Source: Piscinibacter gummiphilus (lineage in GTDB: Bacteria; Pseudomonadota; Gammaproteobacteria; Burkholderiales; Burkholderiaceae_C). Taken from it: 64,000 nucleotides of DNA. The position numbers and the translations under genes are program-made. The stretch is from the NCBI RefSeq assembly GCF_002116905.1, contig NZ_CP015118.1, forward strand, positions 6,138,001 through 6,202,000. The letters run 5' to 3'. The first letter of the stretch is position 1; the number at the start of each line of letters is the position of its first letter. Of this stretch, positions 25,572 to 33,990 are shown one piece after another. The notes below the pieces were generated by a model. The model was given only the letters and a program-made list of their open reading frames with translations. It made no database searches and was not told the DNA's origin.

Positions 25572-26437
25572 ACACTCGCCTCCACGGGTGTCCACGGCGA
25601 ACACACCCGCACGACCTCGGCCACCGTGCCCTGGGCCACGCCCGGGAACGCGAAGCCGACCCGGCGGGTCACCGATTGCAGTTCGGGCACGTCGCCCCGC
25701 ACCACGACGCCGGGGCGCGCCCGGCCGCCGTGCAGCGGCGCGATCGTCACGCCCACGCCGGCGGCCACCAGCCCCATCGCCCACTCCTCGCTGCGCACGC
25801 GGGCCCGCACGTCGGGCACCACGTGGTGCTGGGTGAGCCCCGCGTGCCAGTGCGGCGCCAGTTCGCAATGCAGGCGGTCGACGAAGGCCGTGCCGTGCAG
25901 GTCGCGCAGGCTCACCTGTTCCTGCACCGCGAGCGGGTGGTCGGGCGGCACCGCGAGCACGTAGCGTTCGTCCCACAGCGGCACGAAGGTGTGGCCCGAG
26001 GGCACGCACGACTCCACCGTCAGCTCCACGTCGGCCGGCGACCCATCCCCGGCCGCAACGTCCTGTTCCAGCACCGTGAGTTCGAGCGGGACGAGTTCGC
26101 GGCGCAGGTGCCGCAGCAGCCGCGCGACGTGGGCGGTGTCGAGGGCCGGGTGGATGCGCAGCGCGAGGCGCGGCCGGCTGCCCGCATCCTGGAACGACTC
26201 GACGATGGCGGACGCGTCGGCCAGCAGCTTGCCGCCCTGGCGATACAGCCGCAGCCCCGCGGCGGTGGGCACGAGGCCCCGCGCCTGGCGCGTGAACAGC
26301 ACGGTCCCCAGTTCCTCCTCCAACTGCGCGATGGCGTTCGAGATCGCCGGCTGGGTCACGTGGCACTGCCGGGCGGCGGCCACGGTGGAGCGGGTCTCGC
26401 AGGCGGCGCAGAAGTAGCGGAGGTTGCGGAGGTGCAT
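25568..26437 (-). CDS. LysR-family transcriptional regulator
   Basis: A 289-residue LysR regulator: winged HTH at residues 1-60 (LRYFCAACETRSTVAAARQC, then HVTQPAISNAIAQLEEELG) and a LysR substrate-binding domain from about 90. It lies five bases after the MBL-fold hydrolase gene, so the two form a transcription unit, unusual for LysR genes that normally diverge from targets. Its stop codon overlaps that of the nucleotidyltransferase gene on the opposite strand (CTAG). The effector is unknown. Confidence 0.93.
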   Translation of the reverse strand: MHLRNLRYFCAACETRSTVAAARQCHVTQPAISNAIAQLEEELGTVLFTRQARGLVPTAAGLRLYRQGGKLLADASAIVESFQDAGSRPRLALRIHPALDTAHVARLLRHLRRELVPLELTVLEQDVAAGDGSPADVELTVESCVPSGHTFVPLWDERYVLAVPPDHPLAVQEQVSLRDLHGTAFVDRLHCELAPHWHAGLTQHHVVPDVRARVRSEEWAMGLVAAGVGVTIAPLHGGRARPGVVVRGDVPELQSVTRRVGFAFPGVAQGTVAEVVRVCSPWTPVEASV

Positions 26438-26442
26438 GGCGG

Positions 26443-27471
26443 TCAGGGGCTCAGCGCGGGAAATTTCGGCAGGGTCTCGAGCACGTTTTCGTCGTGCGCG
26501 GGCACGATGCGGATCCCGGGGTGGCGCCGCGACAGCTGGTGCAGGTGCGCGATGACGGCGCGGTTGGCGGCCTCGTCGTGGTCCAGCGGCAGCAGGTGGC
26601 GCAGCAGCCACGAGCGGTCGGAGGCCTGGGTCACGCCCTCGATCGTCCACGTGACGTCGCCGGTGAAGAGGTACGTCGCGCCCGACGGCAGCCGCAGCAG
26701 CAGGCCCGTCTGGCCGGCGGTGTGCCCGCCCATCGGCAGCAGCACCACGCTGCCGTCGCCGAACACGTCGTGGCTGGCGGGGAAGCCGAGCCGCGCGGGC
26801 CCGTCGAAGCGCACGTCGTGCCACCGGGTCACGCCGGCGAACTGGCTCGCGAGGAAGGCCGGGGCGTGGCCGTGCGTCGCCCCCTCGCGCTCCTGCGGCG
26901 TGACCCACACCTCGGCATCGGGGAAGTCGGCCAGCCCGCTCACGTGGTCCCAGTGCATGTGCGACGGGATGATCGCGCGCACCTGCTTCGGGTCCCAGCC
27001 CGCGCGTTCCAGCTGGTCGACCACGGGCAGGTGCCCGGCCCGCTGGTACCCGAACATCACGCGGTGGCGCCAGGCATTGGCGGCGAACTGGGTGTCGACC
27101 TGGCGGCCGAGTCCGCTGTCGAACAGCAGCAGGCCCGACGGATGGCGCACGAGCACGGCCGACTGCGACGGCCGACGGTGGACCGTCCAGCGGCCGCGGC
27201 CCACGATCAGCGCCTCGGCGGCGCCGTCGGAGACGCCCGTCTGCAGCACGCTGAACGCGAGCCCCGCGGGCGGGTGGGCCGGCGGCAGCGGGTCCGCCAG
27301 GCCGGCCGGCTCGGGGCCGAGGGGCACGGGCGTGTCCACCGCGAACAGCGCCACGCCGCCGGCGACCAGCACCGCGGCGAGGGCGAGCAGCCCCCCGCCC
27401 AGGCGGCGGGGCCAGCGGCGGGGGCGGTTGGGGACGGGCAATGCGGCGGTGGCGGGCAGGGCCTGGTTCAT
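26443..27471 (-). CDS. MBL-fold metallo-hydrolase, membrane-anchored or exported
   Basis: A 342-residue metallo-beta-lactamase-fold hydrolase. An N-terminal hydrophobic segment (about residues 20-42: LGGGLLALAAVLVAGGVALF) is a signal or anchor. The metal motif HMHWDH (in IIPSHMHWDHVSGLAD) is intact, and later FTGDVTW and IVPAHDENV supply further ligands. Lactonase/quorum-quenching-like enzymes share this layout, but the substrate is not assignable. The start at 27471 follows GAGGA; an earlier in-frame ATG at 27555 runs into the operator. Confidence 0.88.
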   Translation of the reverse strand: MNQALPATAALPVPNRPRRWPRRLGGGLLALAAVLVAGGVALFAVDTPVPLGPEPAGLADPLPPAHPPAGLAFSVLQTGVSDGAAEALIVGRGRWTVHRRPSQSAVLVRHPSGLLLFDSGLGRQVDTQFAANAWRHRVMFGYQRAGHLPVVDQLERAGWDPKQVRAIIPSHMHWDHVSGLADFPDAEVWVTPQEREGATHGHAPAFLASQFAGVTRWHDVRFDGPARLGFPASHDVFGDGSVVLLPMGGHTAGQTGLLLRLPSGATYLFTGDVTWTIEGVTQASDRSWLLRHLLPLDHDEAANRAVIAHLHQLSRRHPGIRIVPAHDENVLETLPKFPALSP

Positions 27472-27522
27472 CGGAGGGGTCCTCGGGTGGATGTGCCCGC
27501 AGCGTATTGAACCCCAATCGAT

Positions 27523-27555
27523 ATGGGAAATCGCATTTTCTTTGCGATCCCCCAT
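27523..27555. promoter_or_regulatory. Imperfect palindrome before the MBL hydrolase, LysR-type site candidate
   Basis: The arms ATGGGAAATCGCA (27523-27535) and TGCGATCCCCCAT (27543-27555) pair at 11 of 13 positions around a seven-base spacer. The core ATCGCA-N7-TGCGAT is perfect. It sits between the hydrolase start (27471) and the tautomerase stop (27571). A LysR regulator from either flank could bind. Confidence 0.5.
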
Positions 27556-27570
27556 GGTTTCTCTTATAGC

Positions 27571-27963
27571 TCAGGGCCGCTGGTACCGCCGCTCCTGCGT
27601 CACGCCGCCGTAGCCGTAGGCCGCGGCCCGCACGTCGGCCATCTGGACGTACGAGTGGTCGGCCACGCCGCCCAGCAGGCCGCCCATGGTCTCGTGCACC
27701 GCGGCGAGGTAGGCGGCCTTCTCGGCCTTCGTGTTGGTCTCGTCGGTGATGGTCACGAGCCAGTGGTAGCTGCGTTCGCCCGAGGCCGACAGCGGCGCCT
27801 TCGCGATGAACCAGCGGCGGGCGGGGATGAAGTCGACCACCACCGCGGTGAGCGCCGGGTCCTTGCCGAGCAGGCGGGCGGTGAGGTCGGTCGCGTGTTC
27901 GGCCACGCGCGCGGCGAGGGTGTCGTCGGGTTCGCCGGACAGCTGGATGTGCAGGTAGGGCAT
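27571..27963 (-). CDS. Tautomerase-superfamily protein (4-oxalocrotonate tautomerase-like)
   Basis: A 130-residue protein beginning Met-Pro-Tyr-Leu-His; removal of Met exposes the catalytic N-terminal Pro of tautomerases, which fixes the start at 27963. CGGAG lies upstream. The body contains VVVDFIPARRWFIAK and a late YVQMADVRAAAYGYGG. The length is double that of short 4-OT subunits and near the cis-CaaD/MIF range. It diverges from a LysR gene, the usual regulator-target layout. Substrate unknown. Confidence 0.86.
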   Translation of the reverse strand: MPYLHIQLSGEPDDTLAARVAEHATDLTARLLGKDPALTAVVVDFIPARRWFIAKAPLSASGERSYHWLVTITDETNTKAEKAAYLAAVHETMGGLLGGVADHSYVQMADVRAAAYGYGGVTQERRYQRP

Positions 27964-28017
27964 CTCGGAACTCCGTGGTGGTGAAGGGGACGGATTCACT
28001 GTAGGCTGGGGACATTC

Positions 28018-28041
28018 ATCGAACAATCGGATTGATTCGAT
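28018..28041. promoter_or_regulatory. LysR-type inverted repeat in the tautomerase/lysR divergent region
   Basis: ATCGAA (28018-28023), a 12-base spacer and TTCGAT (28036-28041) form a LysR-like dyad. A second ATCGAA lies at 28057-28062 next to the lysR start, allowing an activation/repression pair of sites. Pattern evidence only. Confidence 0.45.
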
Positions 28042-28061
28042 GGCATTGAGCGGAACATCGA

Positions 28062-28901
28062 ATGAATGACCTCGACCCCCTGTGGCTGCGCAGCTTCGCC
28101 GCCATCGCCCGGCATGGCTCGGTGACGGCGGCGGCGCGCGAAGTCCACCGCACGCAGTCGGCCGTCAGCACGCACCTGCGCCAGCTCGAATCGTCGCTGG
28201 GCGTGGCCCTCGCCACGCGCAGCACGCGCGCGCTCGCGCTGACGCCCGAGGGCGAACGTTTCCTGCCGCACGCGAAGCAGCTGCTCGCGCTGCAGGACGC
28301 GGCACGCGCCGCGGTGACCGGCGCCGCACCACCGCGGCCCTGGCGCATCGGCATCAGCGAGTACTTCCTGCCCGCGCACCTGTCCGGGCTGATGGACCTG
28401 CTGCACGAGCACACGCAGCCGGCGCGCATCGAGCTGCTGTGGTCGAGTTCGCAGTCGCTGCGCGCGCTGTGGGCCGCGGGCGAGATGGACCTGGCCGTGA
28501 TCACCAGCAACGAACCGCTGCCCGGCGCCCGGCTGCTGCGGCGCGAGCCGCTGTCGTGGGTGGCCGCGCCGCGTTTCACCGTGCCGCGCGACGACGCCGT
28601 GCCGCTCGTGCTGCTGGGGCCGGGCTGCCCGGTGCGCGAGATCGCGTTGCAGTCCCTGCAGCGCAACGGCCGGCCGCACCACGTGCAGCTGAGCTGTTCG
28701 GGCAGCCATGGCGCCGTGGCCGCGATCCGGGCGGGCTGGGGCCTCGGGTGCCTGAACGAATCGGCCATCCCCGGCGACCTGGTGCGCCCGCGGGGCTGGA
28801 CGTCGCCGGGCAAGCTCTCGTTCTACCTGCAGGCGCGGCCCGGCCTGGAGGCCACGGCCACCGCGTTGAAGCGATGGGCCGGGTCTACACTTGCCGGATG
28901 A
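28062..28901 (+). CDS. LysR-family transcriptional regulator (ArgP/IciA-like in length)
   Basis: A 279-residue LysR protein: HTH at residues 5-62 (IARHGSVTAAAREVHRTQSA, then VSTHLRQLESSLG) and a substrate-binding domain from about 92 (WRIGISEYFLPAHL). It diverges from the tautomerase gene, its likely target. Its stop overlaps the proC start (ATGA), so this regulator gene now leads the proC transcript, an arrangement that suggests insertion next to proC. Confidence 0.93.
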   Translation: MNDLDPLWLRSFAAIARHGSVTAAAREVHRTQSAVSTHLRQLESSLGVALATRSTRALALTPEGERFLPHAKQLLALQDAARAAVTGAAPPRPWRIGISEYFLPAHLSGLMDLLHEHTQPARIELLWSSSQSLRALWAAGEMDLAVITSNEPLPGARLLRREPLSWVAAPRFTVPRDDAVPLVLLGPGCPVREIALQSLQRNGRPHHVQLSCSGSHGAVAAIRAGWGLGCLNESAIPGDLVRPRGWTSPGKLSFYLQARPGLEATATALKRWAGSTLAG

Positions 28902-29704
28902 ACACGATCGCATTCATTGGCGGTGGCAACATGGCCAGCGCCGTCATCGGCGGGCTGCTCAAGAGCGGCCGCTCCCCCGCGGACATCCTCGTGCTGGAGC
29001 CGAATGCCGACCAGCGGTCGGTGCTGCAGCGCGACCTGGGCGTGATCACGCTCGAAGCGCCGGGGTCGGTGCTGCAGCGGGCCGACGTCGCCGTCTGGGC
29101 CGTCAAGCCCCAGGTCTTCAAGGAGGCCGCGGCCCCGGTCGCCCAGCACCTCGGCAAGGCCCTGCAGTTCAGCGTGATGGCCGGCATCCGCAGCGACGCC
29201 ATCGTGGCCGCGCTCGGCACCGAACGCGTGATCCGCGCGATGCCCAACACGCCCGCGCTGATCGGCCAGGGCATCGCGGGCCTGTACGCCCGGCCCGCCG
29301 TGACCCCGCAGGAGCGCAAGAACGCAGACAAGCTGCTGGCCCCCACCGGCCGCACCGTCTGGGTGGACCAGGAAGGCGACCTCGACGCCGTCACGGCGCT
29401 GTCGGGCTCCGGCCCCGCCTACGTCTTCTACTTCGTCGAGGCCATGGTGCAGGCCGCGGAAGAGATGGGCCTCACGGCCGAGCAGGGCAAGCAGCTCGCG
29501 CTCGCCACGTTCTCGGGTGCCTCGTCGCTGGCCCAGGCCTCGAGCGAACCCCCGTCGGTGCTGCGCGAACGCGTGACGTCCAAGGGTGGCACCACGTACG
29601 CCGCGCTCACGTCGATGGAATCGAGCGGCGTGAAGGCCGCGTTCGTGAAGGCGATGAAGGCGGCTCAGCGCCGCGCCGGCGAACTGGGCAACGAGTTCGG
29701 CTGA
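28898..29704 (+). CDS. proC: Pyrroline-5-carboxylate reductase (ProC)
   Basis: A 268-residue enzyme, typical size, that reduces 1-pyrroline-5-carboxylate to proline with NAD(P)H. The nucleotide motif IAFIGGGNMASAVIGGL opens the chain, VIRAMPNTPALIGQG is central, and the C-terminal signature block ALSGSGPAYVFYFVEAM is intact. The start overlaps the upstream LysR stop. The 3' end overlaps the convergent diguanylate cyclase gene by 40 bases. Confidence 0.96.
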   Translation: MNTIAFIGGGNMASAVIGGLLKSGRSPADILVLEPNADQRSVLQRDLGVITLEAPGSVLQRADVAVWAVKPQVFKEAAAPVAQHLGKALQFSVMAGIRSDAIVAALGTERVIRAMPNTPALIGQGIAGLYARPAVTPQERKNADKLLAPTGRTVWVDQEGDLDAVTALSGSGPAYVFYFVEAMVQAAEEMGLTAEQGKQLALATFSGASSLAQASSEPPSVLRERVTSKGGTTYAALTSMESSGVKAAFVKAMKAAQRRAGELGNEFG

Positions 29705-30768
29705 ACCGCGGGCCGCTCGAGCACGCTGCGGTTGCGGCCCGCGTGCTTGCCGCGGTACAGCGCCTCGTCGGCGCGGGCCACGGCCTCGGCCAGGGTCTCG
29801 TCGGGGCGCCACTGGCTCACGCCCAGGGTCATCGTGACGGGCCGGTCGTCGGGCCACACGCCGTTTTCCATGGCCAGCCGCGCGCGTTCGGACACACGCA
29901 TCGCCTCCTCCAGGCCCGTCTCGGGCAGCACGACGAGGAACTCCTCGCCGCCCCAGCGGGCCACGGTGTCGCGCTCGCGCACCACCGAGCGCAGCACGCC
30001 GGCCATCGCCATCAGCACCTGGTCGCCGGTCTCGTGGCCGCGGCCGTCGTTGATGCGCTTGAAGTGGTCCACGTCGCCCAGCACGAACGACAGCGGCGTG
30101 CCTTCCCGGCGCCCGCGCTGGATCTCGTAGTTCGCGACGTCGAGGATGCGCCGGCGGTTGGCGAGCCCCGTCAGCGAGTCCGTGGTGGCGAGCGCGCGCA
30201 GGTGGCCTTCCGCGACGCCCACCACGCCGAAGTACACGTGGGCGAGGTAGCCCAGCACGAAAAAGGTGCTGGCCATGTTGAAGAAGCGCACCCAGTCGAG
30301 CGCGCCCGCGGCGATGGGCTCCAGCGGCACCGTGCGCCGCGCGGAGATGTCGAGGGCCACGTAGAACACCGCCAGCAGCGTGCCGAGCAGCACGCGGGTG
30401 GTGTTCTGCCGCCCGGGGCTCACGAACATCACCGGGACCATCAGCAGCACGTAGTAGTGGAAGCCGCTGTCCCAGCCCAGCACGAGGGTGGCCAGCAGCG
30501 AATGGCCCGGAATGGCGACCCAGAGCAGCAGCACCGCGAGGCGGTTGTGCCGACCGCGCAGCAGGCCGTAGATCACGCCCCACAGCGCGGTGAAGGCGAG
30601 GTTGCCGAGGGCGAGGCGCGAAGCGCCCATGCCCTGGAACAGCAGCGCGAAGGTGCCGTGGATCGCCCCGGCCACCGGGGCGACACGTGTCAGCACCTGC
30701 CAGTACGAACGGCCTCGGAAAGCGATGGAGGCAAGGTGGCCGGCAGCCGGCGAACGCGAGAAGAGCAT
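29665..30768 (-). CDS. Membrane-bound diguanylate cyclase (GGDEF domain)
   Basis: A 367-residue protein with about five or six hydrophobic N-terminal segments (residues 25-180) and a C-terminal GGDEF domain (about 195-350). The active-site motif is GGEEF, expected to be active. An inhibitory I-site RERD lies exactly five residues before GGEEF, so c-di-GMP product inhibition is expected. TTDSLTGLANRRRI marks the domain start. It likely makes c-di-GMP in response to a membrane or cytoplasmic cue. Pilus genes lie nearby but are not in the same unit. Confidence 0.93.
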   Translation of the reverse strand: MLFSRSPAAGHLASIAFRGRSYWQVLTRVAPVAGAIHGTFALLFQGMGASRLALGNLAFTALWGVIYGLLRGRHNRLAVLLLWVAIPGHSLLATLVLGWDSGFHYYVLLMVPVMFVSPGRQNTTRVLLGTLLAVFYVALDISARRTVPLEPIAAGALDWVRFFNMASTFFVLGYLAHVYFGVVGVAEGHLRALATTDSLTGLANRRRILDVANYEIQRGRREGTPLSFVLGDVDHFKRINDGRGHETGDQVLMAMAGVLRSVVRERDTVARWGGEEFLVVLPETGLEEAMRVSERARLAMENGVWPDDRPVTMTLGVSQWRPDETLAEAVARADEALYRGKHAGRNRSVLERPAVQPNSLPSSPARR

Positions 30769-30808
30769 GAAGCCATCACGTTACAGACTGAAACAACCTG
30801 GCGCAAGA

Positions 30809-31696
30809 TCAGCGGAAGGCCAAGTCCGCCAACACGCCTACAAACACCGAAAAACCCAGCCAGTGGTTGCGGGTGAACGCCCGGAAACACCCATCGCGAC
30901 GGCGTTCCCGGATCAGCGACCAGTGCCAGACGACCTGCGCGGCGGCCCCCGCGAGCCCCGCCAGCGCCCAGGCGCCCAGGCCGGCGCGCCAGCCGGTCCA
31001 GCCCCAGATCGCGAGCGCGATCACGTAGAAGGACGTGACACCGATCACGTCGAAGCGGCCGAGCGTGATGGCCGAGGTCTTGATGCCGATCTTCAGGTCG
31101 TCGTCGCGGTCGACCATCGCGTATTCGGTGTCGTAGGCCAGCACCCAGAACAGGTTGCCGAGCAGCAGCCACCAGGCCTCGGCCGGCACCTCGCCGCGCA
31201 CGGCCGCATAGGCCATCGGGATGCCGAAGCTGAACGCCACGCCCAGCACCGCCTGCGGCATCGACAGGAACCGCTTCGTGAACGGGTAGAAGATGCTGAT
31301 GGCCAGTGCGGCGAAGCTCATCGCGATGGTGAGCCCGTTCGTGGTGAGCACGAGCGCGAAGGCCACCAGCGCCAGCGCGGCGCCGAACACGAGCGCCTCG
31401 CGCGTGCTGACGAGCCCGCTCGTCACGGGCCGCTGGGCCGTGCGCTTGACGTGTTTGTCGAAGTCGCGGTCGGCCACGTCGTTCACCGCGCAGCCGGCGC
31501 TGCGCATCAGGAAGGTGCCGAGCGTGAACACGGCCACCAGGTGCAGGCCGGGAAAGCCGCCGGCGGCGATCCACAGCGCCGCGAGCGTGGGCCACAGCAG
31601 CAGGTAGGTGCCCGCCGGACGGTCCCAGCGAATCAGGTTCAGGTACAGCGACAGGCGGGACGGCGCGGGGGTGGGGGCAGGGGCGGTCATGCTCAT
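30809..31696 (-). CDS. ubiA: 4-hydroxybenzoate octaprenyltransferase (UbiA)
   Basis: A 295-residue integral membrane prenyltransferase of ubiquinone synthesis. Both Asp-rich motifs are present: NDVADRDFD (first) and DRDDDLKIGIKTSAI (second). Roughly eight or nine membrane helices are visible. ATG 31696 has AGGA at proper distance; a GTG three bases earlier and a later ATG at 31690 are alternatives. It follows prfC by 14 bases on the same strand, so the two may be co-transcribed. Confidence 0.95.
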   Translation of the reverse strand: MSMTAPAPTPAPSRLSLYLNLIRWDRPAGTYLLLWPTLAALWIAAGGFPGLHLVAVFTLGTFLMRSAGCAVNDVADRDFDKHVKRTAQRPVTSGLVSTREALVFGAALALVAFALVLTTNGLTIAMSFAALAISIFYPFTKRFLSMPQAVLGVAFSFGIPMAYAAVRGEVPAEAWWLLLGNLFWVLAYDTEYAMVDRDDDLKIGIKTSAITLGRFDVIGVTSFYVIALAIWGWTGWRAGLGAWALAGLAGAAAQVVWHWSLIRERRRDGCFRAFTRNHWLGFSVFVGVLADLAFR

Positions 31697-31710
31697 CACT
31701 GTCCTTTCGT

Positions 31711-33339
31711 TCAGCCTTCCAGCTGACGCTGGAACACCAGGCCCGCGTGCTCGCGCAGCGCGTGGAACTTGATCTTCGGCCAGTTGGCCTCGATGGCACG
31801 CAGTTCCGGCGCGTACTCGACCAGCACCGTGGGCGCGTCCACCGCGTCGTAGGCCACGCGATGCGAGTTGCCGTCGATGAAGCGCTTGAGTTCCTTGTCG
31901 CCGCCATCGGCCTCGTCGCAGGTCACCCAGCGGGCCACCTGGAAGCGGCTGGGCATGATGCGGGCCTTGACGCCGTACTCGTGCTCCAGGCGGTGGGCCA
32001 CCACCTCGAACTGCAGTTGGCCGACCGCGCCCAGCAGCAGCATCGAGCTGGCGACGGGGCGGAACACCTGGATCGCACCTTCCTCGCCCAGCTGCGTGAG
32101 GCCGGCGCGCAGCTGCTTGCTGCGCAGCGGGTCGGCCACCTCGACGGTGCGGAACATTTCCGGCGCGAAGAAGGGCAGGCCGGTGAACTGCAGCGACTCG
32201 CCCTCGGTCAGCGTGTCGCCGAGCTGCAGCACGCCGTGGTTCGGGATGCCGATGATGTCGCCGGCGAAGGCCTCGTCGAGCAGCTCGCGGCGCTGGCTGA
32301 GGAAGCTCACCACGGTGTTGGGCCGCAGCTCCTTGCCCGACCGCACCACCTTCAGGCGCATGCCACGCTCGAAGTGGCCGCTGGCCACGCGCACGAACGC
32401 GATGCGGTCGCGGTGCGCGGGGTCCATGTTCGCCTGGATCTTGAAGACGACACCGGTGAACTTCTTTTCGTCGGGTGCCACCTCACGCTGCAGCGACGCG
32501 CGCGCGCCCGGCGCGGGCGCCAGGTCGACCAGCGCGTCGAGCACCTCGCGCACGCCGAAGTTGTTGACGGCCGAACCGAAGAACATGGGCGTCTGGCGGC
32601 CGGTCAGGAATGCCTCGCTGTCGAAGGCCGGGGCGGCGTCGGTCAGCAGCTCGATCTCGCCCTGGGCCTGCTCGTACGGCATGCCGAACCGTTCGGCGTA
32701 GGCCGGGTTGTCCAGGCCGTCGAGGATCTCGTCGTCGTTGTGGTTGCGGTCTTCGCCCGGCGTGAACACGCGCATGCGCTCCTCGCGCAGGTCCATCACG
32801 CCGTGGAAGGACTTGCCCATGCCCACCGGCCACGTGAACGGCACGACTTCCATGCCCAGTTCGCGCTCGATCTCGTCCATCAGCGCCAGCGGCTCCTGCA
32901 CCTCGCGGTCCATCTTGTTGACGAACGTGAGGATGGGGGTGTTGCGCGCCCGGCAGACCTGCAGCAGGCGCCGCGTCTGCGGCTCCACGCCGTTGGCCGC
33001 GTCGATCACCATCAGCGCCGCGTCGACCGCCGTCAGCACGCGGTAGGTGTCTTCCGAGAAGTCCTGGTGGCCCGGGGTGTCGAGGAGGTTGATGACGCAG
33101 TCGCGGTACTCCATCTGCATCACGCTGGACGCCACCGAGATGCCGCGCTGCTTCTCGATCTCCATCCAGTCGGACGTGGCGTGGCGCGACGCCTTGCGCG
33201 CCTTCACGCTGCCGGCGATCTGGATCGCGCCCGAGAACAGCAGCAGCTTCTCCGTGAGCGTGGTCTTGCCCGCGTCAGGGTGGGAGATGATGGCGAAGGT
33301 GCGGCGGCGGCGCACCTGGGGCGTGAGTTCGGTCGACAT
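31711..33339 (-). CDS. prfC: Peptide chain release factor 3 (PrfC/RF3)
   Basis: A 542-residue translational GTPase (E. coli RF3 about 529). G1 is SHPDAGKTT, switch II is LDTPGHQDF, and the G4 motif NKMD is in FVNKMDRE. It recycles RF1/RF2 after termination. The start at 33339 (MSTELTPQVRRRR) matches relatives; six extra codons upstream are unlikely. It diverges from the small membrane-protein gene at 33442. Confidence 0.97.
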   Translation of the reverse strand: MSTELTPQVRRRRTFAIISHPDAGKTTLTEKLLLFSGAIQIAGSVKARKASRHATSDWMEIEKQRGISVASSVMQMEYRDCVINLLDTPGHQDFSEDTYRVLTAVDAALMVIDAANGVEPQTRRLLQVCRARNTPILTFVNKMDREVQEPLALMDEIERELGMEVVPFTWPVGMGKSFHGVMDLREERMRVFTPGEDRNHNDDEILDGLDNPAYAERFGMPYEQAQGEIELLTDAAPAFDSEAFLTGRQTPMFFGSAVNNFGVREVLDALVDLAPAPGARASLQREVAPDEKKFTGVVFKIQANMDPAHRDRIAFVRVASGHFERGMRLKVVRSGKELRPNTVVSFLSQRRELLDEAFAGDIIGIPNHGVLQLGDTLTEGESLQFTGLPFFAPEMFRTVEVADPLRSKQLRAGLTQLGEEGAIQVFRPVASSMLLLGAVGQLQFEVVAHRLEHEYGVKARIMPSRFQVARWVTCDEADGGDKELKRFIDGNSHRVAYDAVDAPTVLVEYAPELRAIEANWPKIKFHALREHAGLVFQRQLEG

Positions 33340-33441
33340 GGAACGGGGACGCGTCAAAACCTTCGATTATCGCGGCCCGCGCGGGAAGCCCCTCCGGGCC
33401 TATAGTGCGGGCCGTGGTCATTCGCACAACTTCCCATCCCG

Positions 33442-33990
33442 ATGCCTGAGCTGTACCCCGGGTTCGCCGCCGGCCTGAGCGCGCTGGGTGGCGCCCATCC
33501 GCTGCTGGTGGGCGTGCCCGCCGCCCTGCTGGTGCTGTGGTCGCTCGCGCGGTGGGCCGACGACACGTCGCCCACCGTCGTGCGGCGCTGCGCCGGCGTC
33601 GCGGTGGTGTTGCTCGGCCTCGGGCTGCTGCTGCGCCTGGGCCTCGCGCTGAACGAACCCCGGCCCATGCTCGCCTGGTGGCAATGGGGCATCGGCCTCC
33701 TCGTGCTGCCGCTGTTCATCAAGAGTGCCCGCCTGGGCGGCGTGGCCGCCATGCTGTTCTTCCTGTGCCTGGCCGCGGCGCTGGCCACCGGCGTGGCCTG
33801 GGTGGGCGACGTCCGCCTGGCCACCGGCGCCGCGCTGTGGGCCGGCCTCGTGGCCCTCGCCGCCGCGCTCGTGCTGAAGCGCGCGATCCCGCCCCCGCCC
33901 GCCCCGCCACCCGTCGAACCCCGGGTGCTGCAGCAGCGGCTCGACACCGACGAGGCCCGCGAGGGCGCCGACAAGTACACCCGCGAATGA
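33442..33990 (+). CDS. Membrane protein of unknown function, first gene of the NAD-salvage operon
   Basis: A 182-residue protein with about four hydrophobic segments (residues 10-35, 48-70, 78-95, 100-150), then a Pro-rich linker (PPPPAPPPVEP) and an acidic tail. The family is not recognised. Its stop overlaps the start of the adenylate-forming gene (ATGA), which ties it to the pnuC/nadR operon. A role in membrane localisation of the next enzyme or in transport is conceivable but unsupported. Confidence 0.75.
   Translation: MPELYPGFAAGLSALGGAHPLLVGVPAALLVLWSLARWADDTSPTVVRRCAGVAVVLLGLGLLLRLGLALNEPRPMLAWWQWGIGLLVLPLFIKSARLGGVAAMLFFLCLAAALATGVAWVGDVRLATGAALWAGLVALAAALVLKRAIPPPPAPPPVEPRVLQQRLDTDEAREGADKYTRE

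Noticed and set aside
24957..26366. Minus-strand frame opposite the nucleotidyltransferase-like gene
   Set aside because: The plus-strand genes have overlapping starts, an operator and recognisable motifs; the minus frame only mirrors them and runs into the LysR gene out of frame.
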